64,000 nt of DNA from Streptomyces broussonetiae. GTDB taxonomy: Bacteria; Actinomycetota; Actinomycetes; Streptomycetales; Streptomycetaceae. The stretch spans positions 806,001 through 870,000 of the forward strand of contig NZ_CP047020.1 in the NCBI RefSeq assembly GCF_009796285.1, written 5' to 3'. The first letter of the stretch is position 1. Each line of letters begins with the position of its first letter. Shown one piece after another: positions 9,372-18,307 of the stretch. The translations under genes were made by a program, and so were the position numbers. Under the pieces are notes generated by a model. The model was not told the DNA's origin, did not search any database, and was given only the letters and a program-made list of their open reading frames with translations.

Positions 9372-10901
9372 ATGACCCGTACCGCACTGCCCACCACCGA
9401 CGACCTGCGCGCCCGCGCCCGTGCCGCCCTGAAGAACATCGGCGTCGACGTGGCCGAGGGCGCCGGCTTGCACGCCCGCACCCCGCTCACCGGCGAGGAC
9501 CTCTTCGGCCTGTCGGCCGCCACCGACGGCGACACCGAAGCGGCCGTCGCCGCCGCCCGTGCGGCCTTCCTCACCTGGCGCACCACACCCGCCCCGCGCC
9601 GCGGCGAACTCGTACGCCGCATGGGCCAGTTGCTGCGCGATCACAAGAGCGACCTGGCCGACCTCGTCACCATCGAGGCGGGCAAGATCCGCTCCGAAGC
9701 GCTCGGTGAGATCCAGGAAATGATCGACATCTGCGACTTCGCCGTAGGCCTGTCCCGCCAGCTCTACGGCCGCACGATCGCCTCCGAGCGCCCCGGCCAC
9801 CGCCTGGCCGAGACCTGGCACCCGCTCGGTGTGGTCGGTGTCATCTCCGCCTTCAACTTCCCTGCCGCCGTGTGGTCCTGGAACACGGCCGTCGCCCTGG
9901 TCTGCGGTGACACCGTGGTCTGGAAGCCCTCGGAACGCACCCCGCTGATCTCCCTGGCCTGTGACCACCTGCTGGCCCGCGCCGTCGAAGAGGTCGGCGC
10001 CCCATCGGGCGTCCACCGACTGCTCCTCGGTGACCGCGCGGTCGGCGAGAAGCTCGTCGACGATCCGCGTGTCGCCCTCGTCAGCGCCACCGGCTCCACC
10101 CGCATGGGCCGCGAGGTCGGCCCCCGGGTCGCCGCCCGCTTCGGGCGCAGCCTGCTGGAACTCGGCGGGAACAACGCCGCGATCGTCACGCCGTCGGCCG
10201 ACCTCGACCTCGCCGTCCCCGCCATCGTCTTCGCCGCGGCCGGCACCGCGGGCCAGCGCTGTACGACGCTGCGCCGCCTCATCGTCCACCGTGGCATCGC
10301 CGACACCCTCGTCGAGCGGCTGACCGCCGCCTACGCCGAACTGCCCATCGGCAACCCGTTCGACGACACCACGCTGGTCGGCCCCCTGATCTCCGTCACG
10401 GCGCTCGACGCCATGCGGGGCGCCCTCACCCGTGTTCAGGCCGAGGGCGGCGAGATCGTGGCCGGCGGGAACCGGTGCCTGGCCGAGGCGGCACCCGAGG
10501 CTGCCTATGCCGAGCCCGTCCTCGTCCGTGTCACCGAGCAGACCGACGTCGTACGCGAGGAGACCTTCGCACCGATCCTGTACGTCCTCACCTACGACAC
10601 CCTGGACGAGGCCATCGCCCTGCACAACGACGTCCCCCAGGGCCTGTCCTCCAGCATCTTCACCCGCGACCAGCAGGAGGCCGAGATCTTCCTGTCCGCC
10701 GCCGGCTCCGACTGCGGCATCGCCAACGTCAACATCGGCACCTCCGGAGCCGAGATCGGCGGCGCCTTCGGCGGTGAGAAGGACACCGGTGGTGGCCGGG
10801 AGTCCGGCTCCGACGCCTGGAAGTCCTATATGCGCTCGGCCACCAACACCATCAACTACTCCAGTGAACTGAACCTCGCCCAGGGCGTCAGCTTCCTCTG
10901 A
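9372..10901 (+). CDS. amaB: ALDH7-family aldehyde dehydrogenase, likely L-piperideine-6-carboxylate / 2-aminoadipate semialdehyde dehydrogenase
   Basis: The 509-residue enzyme resembles the antiquitin/AmaB branch. It should oxidise 2-aminoadipate 6-semialdehyde (in equilibrium with piperideine-6-carboxylate) to 2-aminoadipate with NAD+. Catalytic features are visible: VVWKPSERTPL (K185), LLELGGNN (E263, general base), and GTAGQRCTTLRR with nucleophile C297. The late segment EIGGAFGGEKDTGGGRESGSDAWK is typical of ALDH7. It is the last gene of the cassette, 23 bp after hglS. The exact substrate is inferred from subfamily and context. The stop codon lies in a 17-bp duplication. Confidence 0.87.
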   Translation: MTRTALPTTDDLRARARAALKNIGVDVAEGAGLHARTPLTGEDLFGLSAATDGDTEAAVAAARAAFLTWRTTPAPRRGELVRRMGQLLRDHKSDLADLVTIEAGKIRSEALGEIQEMIDICDFAVGLSRQLYGRTIASERPGHRLAETWHPLGVVGVISAFNFPAAVWSWNTAVALVCGDTVVWKPSERTPLISLACDHLLARAVEEVGAPSGVHRLLLGDRAVGEKLVDDPRVALVSATGSTRMGREVGPRVAARFGRSLLELGGNNAAIVTPSADLDLAVPAIVFAAAGTAGQRCTTLRRLIVHRGIADTLVERLTAAYAELPIGNPFDDTTLVGPLISVTALDAMRGALTRVQAEGGEIVAGGNRCLAEAAPEAAYAEPVLVRVTEQTDVVREETFAPILYVLTYDTLDEAIALHNDVPQGLSSSIFTRDQQEAEIFLSAAGSDCGIANVNIGTSGAEIGGAFGGEKDTGGGRESGSDAWKSYMRSATNTINYSSELNLAQGVSFL

Positions 10902-10932
10902 GCGGTCCCTTCGCGTGAGCGGTCCCTTCGCG
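10899..10932. repeat. 17-bp perfect tandem duplication spanning the ALDH stop codon
   Basis: TGAGCGGTCCCTTCGCG occurs at 10899-10915 and again at 10916-10932. The first TGA is the stop codon of the aldehyde dehydrogenase gene. Confidence 0.9.
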
Positions 10933-10943
10933 ACCGATGAGGC

Positions 10944-11921
10944 TCAGAGGCTGCCCGGTCGGACCAGTCCCGTTCTTTTCACCCCGGTGAGGATGGGGGT
11001 CACCTCGAGGGTGATGATGTGTTCGAGGGCGCCGATGGTGTCGCTCAGGAAGTGGTAGAGGGCGTTGAGGTCGGCCGCGGCAACGGCCACGAGGAGGTTG
11101 GCCGGGCCGGTGGTGGCGGAGGTGAAGCGGACCTGTGGGTGGCGGGCGAGTCTACGGCCCGTCTCCTCCAGACCTCCGGGCGCGACGGCGAGCCACAGGA
11201 GCGCCTCGCTGCGGATTCCCAGCCGGGCAAGGTCGACTTCGGTCGCCAGTCTGAGGACCTGGCCGCCGACCAGTGCCTCCAGCCTGCGGCGGGCGGTGAG
11301 GGGCGTGGTGTCGGCGCGGCGTGCGAGGTCGGCGTAGGAGGCCCGGCCGTCCTCGATCAGTGTGCCGATCAGCTGGTCGTCGACGGGCAGCAGGGCGGCG
11401 CCGGTGGCCGCGGCAGGAGTGCGCGACCGCAGGCTGGTCAGCTCGGGTTCCGACAGCAGTCCGCCGCTCCAGTCGAAACCGGCCGGGAAGACCCGCAGGA
11501 GGACATGTGAGGTCCACGACTGGACGGCGGGGGTGGCGGGAAGATCGCGCAGCAGCAGCGTGTTGCGGGCGTCCGGCCCGTCCAGGAACAGGATGGTGCA
11601 GATTTCGTCGCCGCCGCCGAGGACGTCCACCCAGATGGTGTCGGGGCGGCGGGCCAGGGTGGCGGCGATGGCGCTGATCCGGTTGGGCCGGCACCGGATG
11701 CGCAGGGCGAGGGGAATCAGGTCGGGGAACCACACGGGGTTGCGCACGGCCGTGGCCCGCAGTGTTCCGTCATGGAACAGCGGTCCCGCACGACGCACCA
11801 CGGTGCGCTCCGAGATGCCCAGGACGCGGCCGACCGTGCGCCACGAGGCACGCGGGGAGGCCAGCATCGCGGCGGCGATCCGGCTGTCCGTCTCGTTCAG
11901 ACGATGACTCGCTTTCGCCAT
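10944..11921 (-). CDS. Double-length Lrp/AsnC-family regulator
   Basis: At 325 residues it is about twice a classical Lrp protein. Two winged HTH segments are visible: DSRIAAAMLASPRASWRTVGRVLGISERTVVRR near residues 10-42, and a second with LIGTLIEDGRASYADLARRADTTPLTARRRLEAL near 185-220. Each is followed by a ligand-sensing AsnC region. Lrp proteins respond to amino acids, which suits its position convergent with the lysine cassette. An AT-rich patch with a dyad lies directly upstream of its start, compatible with autoregulation. Which genes it controls is inferred. Confidence 0.88.
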   Translation of the reverse strand: MAKASHRLNETDSRIAAAMLASPRASWRTVGRVLGISERTVVRRAGPLFHDGTLRATAVRNPVWFPDLIPLALRIRCRPNRISAIAATLARRPDTIWVDVLGGGDEICTILFLDGPDARNTLLLRDLPATPAVQSWTSHVLLRVFPAGFDWSGGLLSEPELTSLRSRTPAAATGAALLPVDDQLIGTLIEDGRASYADLARRADTTPLTARRRLEALVGGQVLRLATEVDLARLGIRSEALLWLAVAPGGLEETGRRLARHPQVRFTSATTGPANLLVAVAAADLNALYHFLSDTIGALEHIITLEVTPILTGVKRTGLVRPGSL

Positions 11922-11927
11922 ATCACT

Positions 11928-11941
11928 AGATCATATGTTCT
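11928..11941. promoter_or_regulatory. AT-rich dyad upstream of the Lrp gene
   Basis: AGATCATATGTTCT is palindromic at 12 of 14 positions and lies 7 bp before the Lrp start codon, inside an unusually AT-rich stretch (about 11920-11965). Lrp-type operators are often AT-rich dyads. Confidence 0.4.
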
Positions 11942-12023
11942 TCTTTCGTTTGTCAGGCAGCGCTTTCTGGCTCAAATGGGTGCTCACGGATAGAAACGGG
12001 TCGGAGCAGCCAGGACGAGAGAG

Positions 12024-12765
12024 GTGAGCACGATGACAGGGGCCGAGAGCCGGCTCGTGGACACGGACCGCGGCAGGGTCAGGCGGTCACCCAGGGCGGG
12101 GCGGTCACCTTCCGGGGAATCCCTTACGCCGCGTCGCCGGCCGGCGAGCCGCGTTTCGCGGCGCCCCGGCAGCACCCGGGATGGACCGGGGTGAGGGAGG
12201 CGGTACAGGGCGGCCCGGCTGCCCCTCAGGCGACCTCCCGGCTGGAGCAGGTGATGGGGCACCGGGCGGGGTGACCCGCACACGGTGACGGTCGGCGGCC
12301 AGTCGGCCGGAGCGTACTCGGCCCTTTCGCTGGCCCTCGACCCGCGTACGGCGGAGCTCGTCACCCGGGTACTCCTGGAGAGCGGCCCCTTCGGGCTGCC
12401 GCCGCAGGACCCGCAGCACGCGGCCGAGAACGCCGAGACGTACCTGCGGCTGCTCGGCGTGCAGCCCGGCGCGGACTGCGCAAAGGCGCTGCGGGCCCTG
12501 CCCGTTGAGCAGTTGCCGGCCACTTATGGCGATCTCTCGGGGCGACTCGCACGTCCGGGCGGTGCCGCCCCGCTGCGGTGAACTGCCGTACCTTTTAGGC
12601 ACCTTCGACGCGTATCCGACCAGCCCGATGCTCGGCAGGCCGACGGATGCCGGGCGGGTCCTGGGACGCACCTTCGCGACCGCGGTCGCCGCGTTCGTCA
12701 CGACCGGCTCGGCGGACGGCTGGCTGCCCTACGCACCCGCGACGGCCGCCCGGGTCCGGCACTTA
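12024..12765 (+). pseudogene. Type B carboxylesterase remnant, frameshifted with internal deletions
   Basis: Intact type B carboxylesterases are about 500 residues. Here only about 240 codons remain, in at least three frames. First comes a start at 12024 (MSTMTGAESRLVDTDRGRV). A shifted frame then gives VTFRGIPYAASPAGEPRFAAP from about 12104. From 12285 a third stretch carries the nucleophile elbow TVTVGGQSAGAYSALSLALD. Near 12600 DAYPTSPMLGRP and ATAVAAFVTTGSADGWLPY resemble the C-terminal region. The segments with the catalytic acid and His are missing or unrecognisable. Confidence 0.75.
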
Positions 12766-12775
12766 GGCGGAACGG

Positions 12776-12925
12776 CAGGTCAAGGGCCTCGCCCTCGGTG
12801 AGGGGGAGGTTCAGTACAGCCGGGTCGGTGCGGTGGGCGGCGAAGCGCTGGTACCCGGTGGCGCGTCCCTCCGGCGACGACACCTCCACGACCCAATGGC
12901 CGGACGCCGCCCATCGGTTCACCAC
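12776..12925 (-). other. Unidentified reading-frame remnant
   Basis: On the minus strand the frame starting at 12925 reads as protein-like sequence (GHWVVEVSSPEGRATGYQRF, then AHRTDPAVLNLPLTEGEA). It has no good ribosome site and fades into the esterase remnant. I do not recognise the family. It may be the tail of another broken gene. Confidence 0.2.
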
Positions 12926-13015
12926 TCACAGGCCTGCTCGGCGCAGGCCCCATGCCATTGTCACCATGAACATGCCATATTGGGGAGGGTCCATCCCCCA
13001 CGAAAGGCCACCTCC

Positions 13016-14440
13016 ATGGCATACAAACGCCTGGCGGGCCTGACCGCCGGTGCCGTCATCGTCGCCGCGGCCCTGTTACCGCAGGTCGCACAGGCAGGCA
13101 CCGGCGCGGACGCCACAGCGGGCCGCGCCACCACCGACCACGCCCACGGCGGGCATCGTACGGTCGTCATCTACCGTGTGCCCACACGCAATCCGCGCGC
13201 CGACGCCGAACGCCTCGTCGACTCCGGATTCGATCTGCTGGAGAAGCGGCAGGGCGACAGCCTGTTCGTCGCCGGCGACACCTCGACCGCGGCCGGACTG
13301 CGGCGGCTCGGCCTCACCCCCACGATCGCCGGCACACTCACCGAGGCGATCCCCTCCTCCCCCACCGTGTCGCGCGCCGCGGGCGACACCTTCGACGGCG
13401 GCTACCACACCGTCACGGCGCAGTACTCCCACCTGGACAGCGCCGCCTCCCAACACCCGGATCTCGCCAAGGTGGTGACATATGGCCAGTCCTGGCTCAA
13501 GCAGCGCGGCAGGGGCGGCCGGGACCTCAAGGCGATATGCATCACCAAGATCCAGGCGGGCGACTGCGCGCTCAGCCCGAACTCGGCCAAGCCGAGGTTC
13601 TTCCTGATGAGCCAGATCCACGCGCGCGAACTGACGACCGGTGAGATGTCCTGGCGCTGGATCGACGCACTGACCAGCGGCTACGGCAAGGACTCGGCAA
13701 TCACCAAGCTGATGGACACCACCGAGATGTGGGTGGTGCCGGACGCCAACCCCGATGGTGTCGACATGGTCGCGGCGGGCGGCAACAACCCCGTACTGCA
13801 GCGCAAGAACGCCGACGACTCGCACGGCTCCCGGTGCGGAGTGAGCGCGTACAGCCAGATCGGCGTGGACCTCAACCGCAACGCCGGCACCCACTGGGAC
13901 ACCTCGGGCACCTCCGGCGCCCCCTGCGACCAGACGTACGGCGGCCCCGCGAGCGACTCCGAGGCGGAGAACACCGCTTTGGAGAACCTCTTCCGTGAGC
14001 TGTACCCCGCGGTGCGCACCGGCACCGGCGACAGCGCCCCGGCGCCGTCGACGGCCAAGGGCATGATGATCACGCTGCACAGCGATGCCAGCATGGTGCT
14101 CTTCCCGTGGGAGTACGACTCCACCGTGCACACCGGCAACGACGCCGCCCTGCGCGCGCTGGCCGCCCACATGGGCTCGTTGACCGGCTACCAGTACGGC
14201 CAGGCCGGCGAGATCCTCTACAACGCCTCCGGCGGAACCGACGACTGGACGTACGACAAACTCGGTCTGGCCAGCTTCACCATCGAGATCGGCGACAGCA
14301 ACGGCGTCGGCTGCGACGGCTTCACGCCGCCGTACTCCTGCCAGGACAGCTACTTCTGGCCGAAGATCGAACCCGCGCTCCTCTACGCCGCCCAGCACGC
14401 CACGGCCCCCTACACCACCACGTCCGCCGCCCACCACTGA
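13016..14440 (+). CDS. Secreted M14-family zinc carboxypeptidase
   Basis: The 474-residue protein has a signal peptide (residues 1 to about 25, hydrophobic core AGLTAGAVIVAAALLPQVAQA) and a propeptide-like N-terminal part. The M14 catalytic domain begins near residue 130. Zinc ligands are H202 and E205 (SQIHARELTTGE) and H355 (ITLHSDA). The general base is E424 (FTIEIGDS). NPDGVD and DLNRN are the usual substrate-binding segments. It should remove C-terminal amino acids from peptides outside the cell. I chose ATG 13016 because GAAAGG lies about 8 bases upstream and the signal peptide starts there. The longer open frame upstream is not supported. A strong hairpin follows. Confidence 0.92.
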   Translation: MAYKRLAGLTAGAVIVAAALLPQVAQAGTGADATAGRATTDHAHGGHRTVVIYRVPTRNPRADAERLVDSGFDLLEKRQGDSLFVAGDTSTAAGLRRLGLTPTIAGTLTEAIPSSPTVSRAAGDTFDGGYHTVTAQYSHLDSAASQHPDLAKVVTYGQSWLKQRGRGGRDLKAICITKIQAGDCALSPNSAKPRFFLMSQIHARELTTGEMSWRWIDALTSGYGKDSAITKLMDTTEMWVVPDANPDGVDMVAAGGNNPVLQRKNADDSHGSRCGVSAYSQIGVDLNRNAGTHWDTSGTSGAPCDQTYGGPASDSEAENTALENLFRELYPAVRTGTGDSAPAPSTAKGMMITLHSDASMVLFPWEYDSTVHTGNDAALRALAAHMGSLTGYQYGQAGEILYNASGGTDDWTYDKLGLASFTIEIGDSNGVGCDGFTPPYSCQDSYFWPKIEPALLYAAQHATAPYTTTSAAHH

Positions 14441-14473
14441 CACCCCCGCTCGCGCGGCGGCACACAGCATGCC

Positions 14474-14514
14474 GGCGTGTCCCTCCCCCGCGGTTGCGGC
14501 GGGAGGGACACGCC
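14474..14514 (+). terminator. Terminator after the M14 carboxypeptidase
   Basis: GGCGTGTCCCTCCC (14474-14487) pairs perfectly with GGGAGGGACACGCC (14501-14514) across a 13-nt loop. Confidence 0.8.
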
Positions 14515-14602
14515 CACACGTGCCGGCCCCCGCCGCAACACCTCGTTCTGCTGTCGGCCGAGCCGGTGGCGACCGTCGTGACGTGGGCGCGAGGATCGTC
14601 GC

Positions 14603-15298
14603 ATGCAGCCGATCTTCGTTCTCGTGCACAGTCCGTCCGTGGGTCCCTCGACCTGGCATCCTGTGGCCGGGCAGCTGACTGCGGCGGGGTATCAGGTGCG
14701 CGTACCGTCTCTGCTCGATGTCGGGTTCGGCGCTCCGCCCTTCTGGCCCCGCGTGGTGGAGGCTGTCCGCGACGATCTGAGCCGGGTTCCGGACGGCAGC
14801 CCCGTCACGTTGGTGGTGCACAGCAACGCGGGCCTGTTTCTGCCCGTGATTCGCTCGAGCCTCGACCACCCGGTGACCGGCTCGATCTTCGTGGATGCCG
14901 CGCTGCCGGCCCGGACCGGGCCGACCCCCGTGGCTTCACCGCAGTTGCTTGAGTTCCTCCGTCCGATGGCTGTGGACGGCAGGCTGCCGCGCTGGACGGA
15001 CTGGTGGGACGAGACGGACGTCGCGCCCATGTTCACCGATGCAGGAGTGCGGCAGACAGTCGTCGACGAGCAGCCCACCCTTCCGCTGTCGTACTACGAG
15101 CAGCACATCCCGGTCCCCGACGGCTGGGACGATCATCCCTGCTCCTACCTGCTGTTCGGCCCGCCGTACGACGACCTCGCCGCCGAGGCGCGCGAACGCG
15201 GCTGGCGCGTGGCGCACCTGCCCGGCGCGCACCTGCACCAGATCGTCGACCCCGCCGGCACAGCCCGACACCTGGCCGAGCTGGCCGGCCCTGTGTGA
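14603..15298 (+). CDS. Alpha/beta-hydrolase fold protein
   Basis: The 231-residue cytoplasmic protein starts with the strand-loop FVLVHSPSVGPSTWHPVAGQL, which forms the oxyanion loop in this fold. The nucleophile elbow is VVHSNAGLF with Ser near residue 76. The elbow has Asn-Ala-Gly after Ser, where the usual motif is GxSxG, so the first Gly is replaced by His. A late His in PGAHLHQIVDP could complete the triad. The substrate is unknown. It is convergent with the mannosidase gene, 20 bp away. Confidence 0.8.
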   Translation: MQPIFVLVHSPSVGPSTWHPVAGQLTAAGYQVRVPSLLDVGFGAPPFWPRVVEAVRDDLSRVPDGSPVTLVVHSNAGLFLPVIRSSLDHPVTGSIFVDAALPARTGPTPVASPQLLEFLRPMAVDGRLPRWTDWWDETDVAPMFTDAGVRQTVVDEQPTLPLSYYEQHIPVPDGWDDHPCSYLLFGPPYDDLAAEARERGWRVAHLPGAHLHQIVDPAGTARHLAELAGPV

Positions 15299-15318
15299 AC
15301 CACGTCCGCGAGCACGTC

Positions 15319-17985
15319 CTACGAGGGCGCGGTCCAGTGTTGGCCGACGCTGCCCGCGCAGGCGGCGAGGGTCAACTGGGTCTTGTCACTCGCTCCGTTG
15401 CTCGAGTCGGTGAGGCAGAGGCCGGAGACGGGGTTGACGAGTTCGCCCGCACGGTCCGGCCGCCACTGCTGGGCCCGGGTGCCGTTGCAGGTGTGGAGCT
15501 GGATCCTCGTACCGGAGGTGGTCGCTCCGTCGGTGACGTCCATGCAGTCGTTCAGGACCTGGAGCGTGCCGTCGGGGACGACGGTCCAGGTCTGCGCGTC
15601 GGTGCCGTTGCAGCCGTGGATCTGGATGGCCGTGCCGTTGGAGGTACCGGCACCGGCGTCGTCGGCGCACTTGCCGGTGGCGGTCTCGAGGAGCGGGCCG
15701 CTGGGCCGAGCCGCTCCCGTACCCGGGGTTCCGGCGTACGACGGTGGTGCGGCCGAGGCAGCCGCCGCCCACTGGGTGTCGGGGCTCGGGGAGAGAGTGA
15801 AGTCCAGCTCGGCGGAGGAGCCGGCGTACGAGGCCGGCAGGTAGGGCCTGTTCCAGGCAGTTCCGTTCAGGGCCAGGGCCTGGACGTACGGCGAACTGTC
15901 CGCCGCGGCAGGGGCGTTCACGGTCAACGTGTGCCCGCCCGCGGTGACGACGGCCGAGGTGAACTCGGGGCTGCCGATGGCGAGGTCGGCGGTGCCCGGT
16001 ATTTCCGGGTAGAGCCCGAGCGCGGACCAGACGTACCAGGCGCTCATCTCGCCGAGGTCGTCGTTGCCGGGCTCGCCGCCGGACGCGTCGGTCCACAGCT
16101 GGTCCTGGACGGCGCGCACCGTGGCCTGCGTCCTGTACGGCTCGCCGACCCAGTCGTACTCCCACGGCAGTGCGATGCCGGGTTCGTTGCCCATGTTCGA
16201 CTGGGTGCCGATGACACTGCCCAGGCCCTGGTAGCCGCTGAGCACGCTGTCCAGGTACGACGCCAGCGATGAGGTGCCGCCCTCCCGGGACGCCAGCCCG
16301 GCGAGGTTGAACGGGATCATCGGCGTGTAGGTGAAGGCATCCCCCTCGGCGAAGTCGTTGGTCGAGGTGCCGGTGATCAGCTTGGCGTCGAAACCGTCCA
16401 TCCAACGGCCGTTGGAGTGCCGTGGCTGGATGTAGCCGGAGGAGGTGTTGAAGATGTTCTCCCAGTCCTGCGCCCGATCCTGGAACTTCCTCTGGTTCGC
16501 GTTGTCGCCGAGTTCGCCTGCGAACACCGAAAGGGCGAAGTCGTCCGTGTCGTACTCGAGTTGGGTCGAAGTGGTGGCGTACTCGTGGCAGCAGCCGTAG
16601 AGCGAGTTGGTCGGCAGGTAGCCGAAGGAGTCCAGGTACGTCACACCGGGTGTGACGTCGGTGTCGGTGGTCTGCTCCTCGATCATGGCGGACAGGGCCG
16701 TGGCGGTGTCGAAGTTCCGTGCGCCGAAGGCGTAGTAGTCGGCCAGCACGGGCACGGCCGGGTCGCCGACCATGATGTGCGTCTCACCGGTGGCCATACC
16801 CCACTTGGTCAGGGTGCCGCCCTGTCTGTAGTCGTCGACGATCGACTGTGCCATGTCGGAGGCGGCCGACGGGTCGAGCAGCGCCGTGAGCTGCGCCTGG
16901 GAACGGTAGGTGTCCCAGTTGGAGAAGTCGGTGTACTGGGCGCTGTGGCCGGAGGTCACGGTGTGCACGGCGTCGTCGAAGCCGCGGTACGAGCCGTCGG
17001 CGTCGCTCACCACGCTGGGGAAGAGCGAGGCGTGGTAGAGGGCGGTGTAGAAGACGGTCTGCTGGTCGCTGGTGCCGCCGCTGACCGTGATCTTCGACAG
17101 TGCGTTGCGCCACAGCGTCGTCGCGGCGGACTTCACGTCGGCGAAGCTCTTGCCGGTGACCTCGGCGTCCCGGTTGGCGGCCGCCTCGGCCGCCGACGTG
17201 TAGGAGATGCCGACCCGGGCTTCGACCGTCCGGCTGCTCGTGGTGTCGAAGGTGAGGTATTCGCCGCCGCTGTAACCGCCGGTGGCGGTGAAGGGGTGGT
17301 CGAAGGTGAGGGCGAAGTAGACGGTGAAGGGGTTGGTCGCCTCACAGAATCCGGTGCTGGTCACCGAGCCGGTCACCGTGTCACCGCCCGTCACGTCCAG
17401 CGTCGAGGAGGCGTACGGGGTCTGTGTGTCGTTCAGCTTCAGCAGCAGGTCGGCCTGGGGGGAGGCGGGAAAGGTGAACCGGCCGATCCCCGCGTGCGTG
17501 GCGGTGGTGAGCGCCACACCGGTGCTGTTGCCGAGGGAGACGGAGTAGAAGCCGGGTGCCGCCGTCTCGTTCGCGTGCGAGAACGACTCCGTGGTGGAGC
17601 CGGGGTCGGAGCCGATCGGGCCGACCACCGGCAGGATGGGCAGGTCCCCGGCCGCGTCGCAGCCGACACCGGAGACGTGGGTGAGGCTGAAGCCGGAGAC
17701 GGCCGAGTCGGCGTGGTTGTACCCGCCGCCCTTGGGGCGCGAGGTGGTGTCCGGGGACCACTGCAGCATGCCGTGCGGGACGTCGGCGCCGGGGAAGGTG
17801 TTCCCGGCGCTGAAGTCGCTGTTGGCGCCGGAGCCGATGTAGGGGTTGACCAGCGCCACGGGGTCGGACACGGCCGTCACCGCCCGTGCCGCCGGGGCGA
17901 GTTGGCCGGGCAGCGCGAGGGCGACGGCCATGGCCCCGGCCGCCAGCATGCGCAGGAGCGTGCGGGAGCGCGGGGCGTCAGTCAC
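15319..17985 (-). CDS. Secreted GH92 alpha-mannosidase with C-terminal ricin-type lectin domain
   Basis: The 888-residue protein carries a signal peptide (hydrophobic stretch MLAAGAMAVALALPGQLAPAARA). The GH92 N-terminal domain follows (DPVALVNPYIGSGANSDFS, FPGADVPHGMLQWSPDT). The catalytic (alpha/alpha)6 part includes IGTQSNMGNEPGIALPW and GNDDLGEMSAWYVWSALG. GH92 enzymes are calcium-dependent exo-alpha-mannosidases that release mannose from glycans. The last 125 residues form a ricin-B beta-trefoil with three QxW repeats (QTW, QQW, QHW), a carbohydrate-binding domain. The GTG at 17985 is chosen because it precedes the signal peptide and overlaps the stop of a small upstream ORF. Confidence 0.92.
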   Translation of the reverse strand: MTDAPRSRTLLRMLAAGAMAVALALPGQLAPAARAVTAVSDPVALVNPYIGSGANSDFSAGNTFPGADVPHGMLQWSPDTTSRPKGGGYNHADSAVSGFSLTHVSGVGCDAAGDLPILPVVGPIGSDPGSTTESFSHANETAAPGFYSVSLGNSTGVALTTATHAGIGRFTFPASPQADLLLKLNDTQTPYASSTLDVTGGDTVTGSVTSTGFCEATNPFTVYFALTFDHPFTATGGYSGGEYLTFDTTSSRTVEARVGISYTSAAEAAANRDAEVTGKSFADVKSAATTLWRNALSKITVSGGTSDQQTVFYTALYHASLFPSVVSDADGSYRGFDDAVHTVTSGHSAQYTDFSNWDTYRSQAQLTALLDPSAASDMAQSIVDDYRQGGTLTKWGMATGETHIMVGDPAVPVLADYYAFGARNFDTATALSAMIEEQTTDTDVTPGVTYLDSFGYLPTNSLYGCCHEYATTSTQLEYDTDDFALSVFAGELGDNANQRKFQDRAQDWENIFNTSSGYIQPRHSNGRWMDGFDAKLITGTSTNDFAEGDAFTYTPMIPFNLAGLASREGGTSSLASYLDSVLSGYQGLGSVIGTQSNMGNEPGIALPWEYDWVGEPYRTQATVRAVQDQLWTDASGGEPGNDDLGEMSAWYVWSALGLYPEIPGTADLAIGSPEFTSAVVTAGGHTLTVNAPAAADSSPYVQALALNGTAWNRPYLPASYAGSSAELDFTLSPSPDTQWAAAASAAPPSYAGTPGTGAARPSGPLLETATGKCADDAGAGTSNGTAIQIHGCNGTDAQTWTVVPDGTLQVLNDCMDVTDGATTSGTRIQLHTCNGTRAQQWRPDRAGELVNPVSGLCLTDSSNGASDKTQLTLAACAGSVGQHWTAPS

Positions 17986-18166
17986 GGCCGAGCGCCTCGC
18001 CGCGAGGGGTGTCGTACCGCGGGGTGTCGCCGTCGCACACCCGGGTGGCCACGTCCGCGTCGAACACCACGAACCAGGGGCGCAGGGCGGTCTCGCGGGC
18101 GCGGGGGTCCACCGCCTGCGCGCCGGGCGCGTCGGCAGCCCACACCCTTCGGGCAATCATGGCCAT
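17978..18166 (-). CDS. Small 62-residue ORF translationally coupled to the mannosidase gene
   Basis: The ATG at 18166 has an excellent AAGGAG site 5 bases upstream (an ATG at 18181 is less likely). The protein reads MAMIARRVWAADAPGAQAVD, then a segment with WFVVFDADVATRVCDGDTPRYDTP, and ends in LGRD. Its stop codon overlaps the GTG start of the mannosidase by 8 bp, which suggests translational coupling. It has no signal peptide or membrane segment, and I recognise no family. It could be a true small protein or a leader whose translation sets mannosidase expression. Confidence 0.5.
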   Translation of the reverse strand: MAMIARRVWAADAPGAQAVDPRARETALRPWFVVFDADVATRVCDGDTPRYDTPRGEALGRD

Positions 18167-18307
18167 GCCAACTCCTTTCATGGTGCCCGGCGGTCCGCGT
18201 AGAGCCTAGAAGGGAAATGCGACCCGTCGCTACGCTTCGGTAACCGCTTTCCCAACATCCCGGAACGGTTGAGGGTGTGACGCCCGTTCACACCGGAAGC
18301 GACAGCC

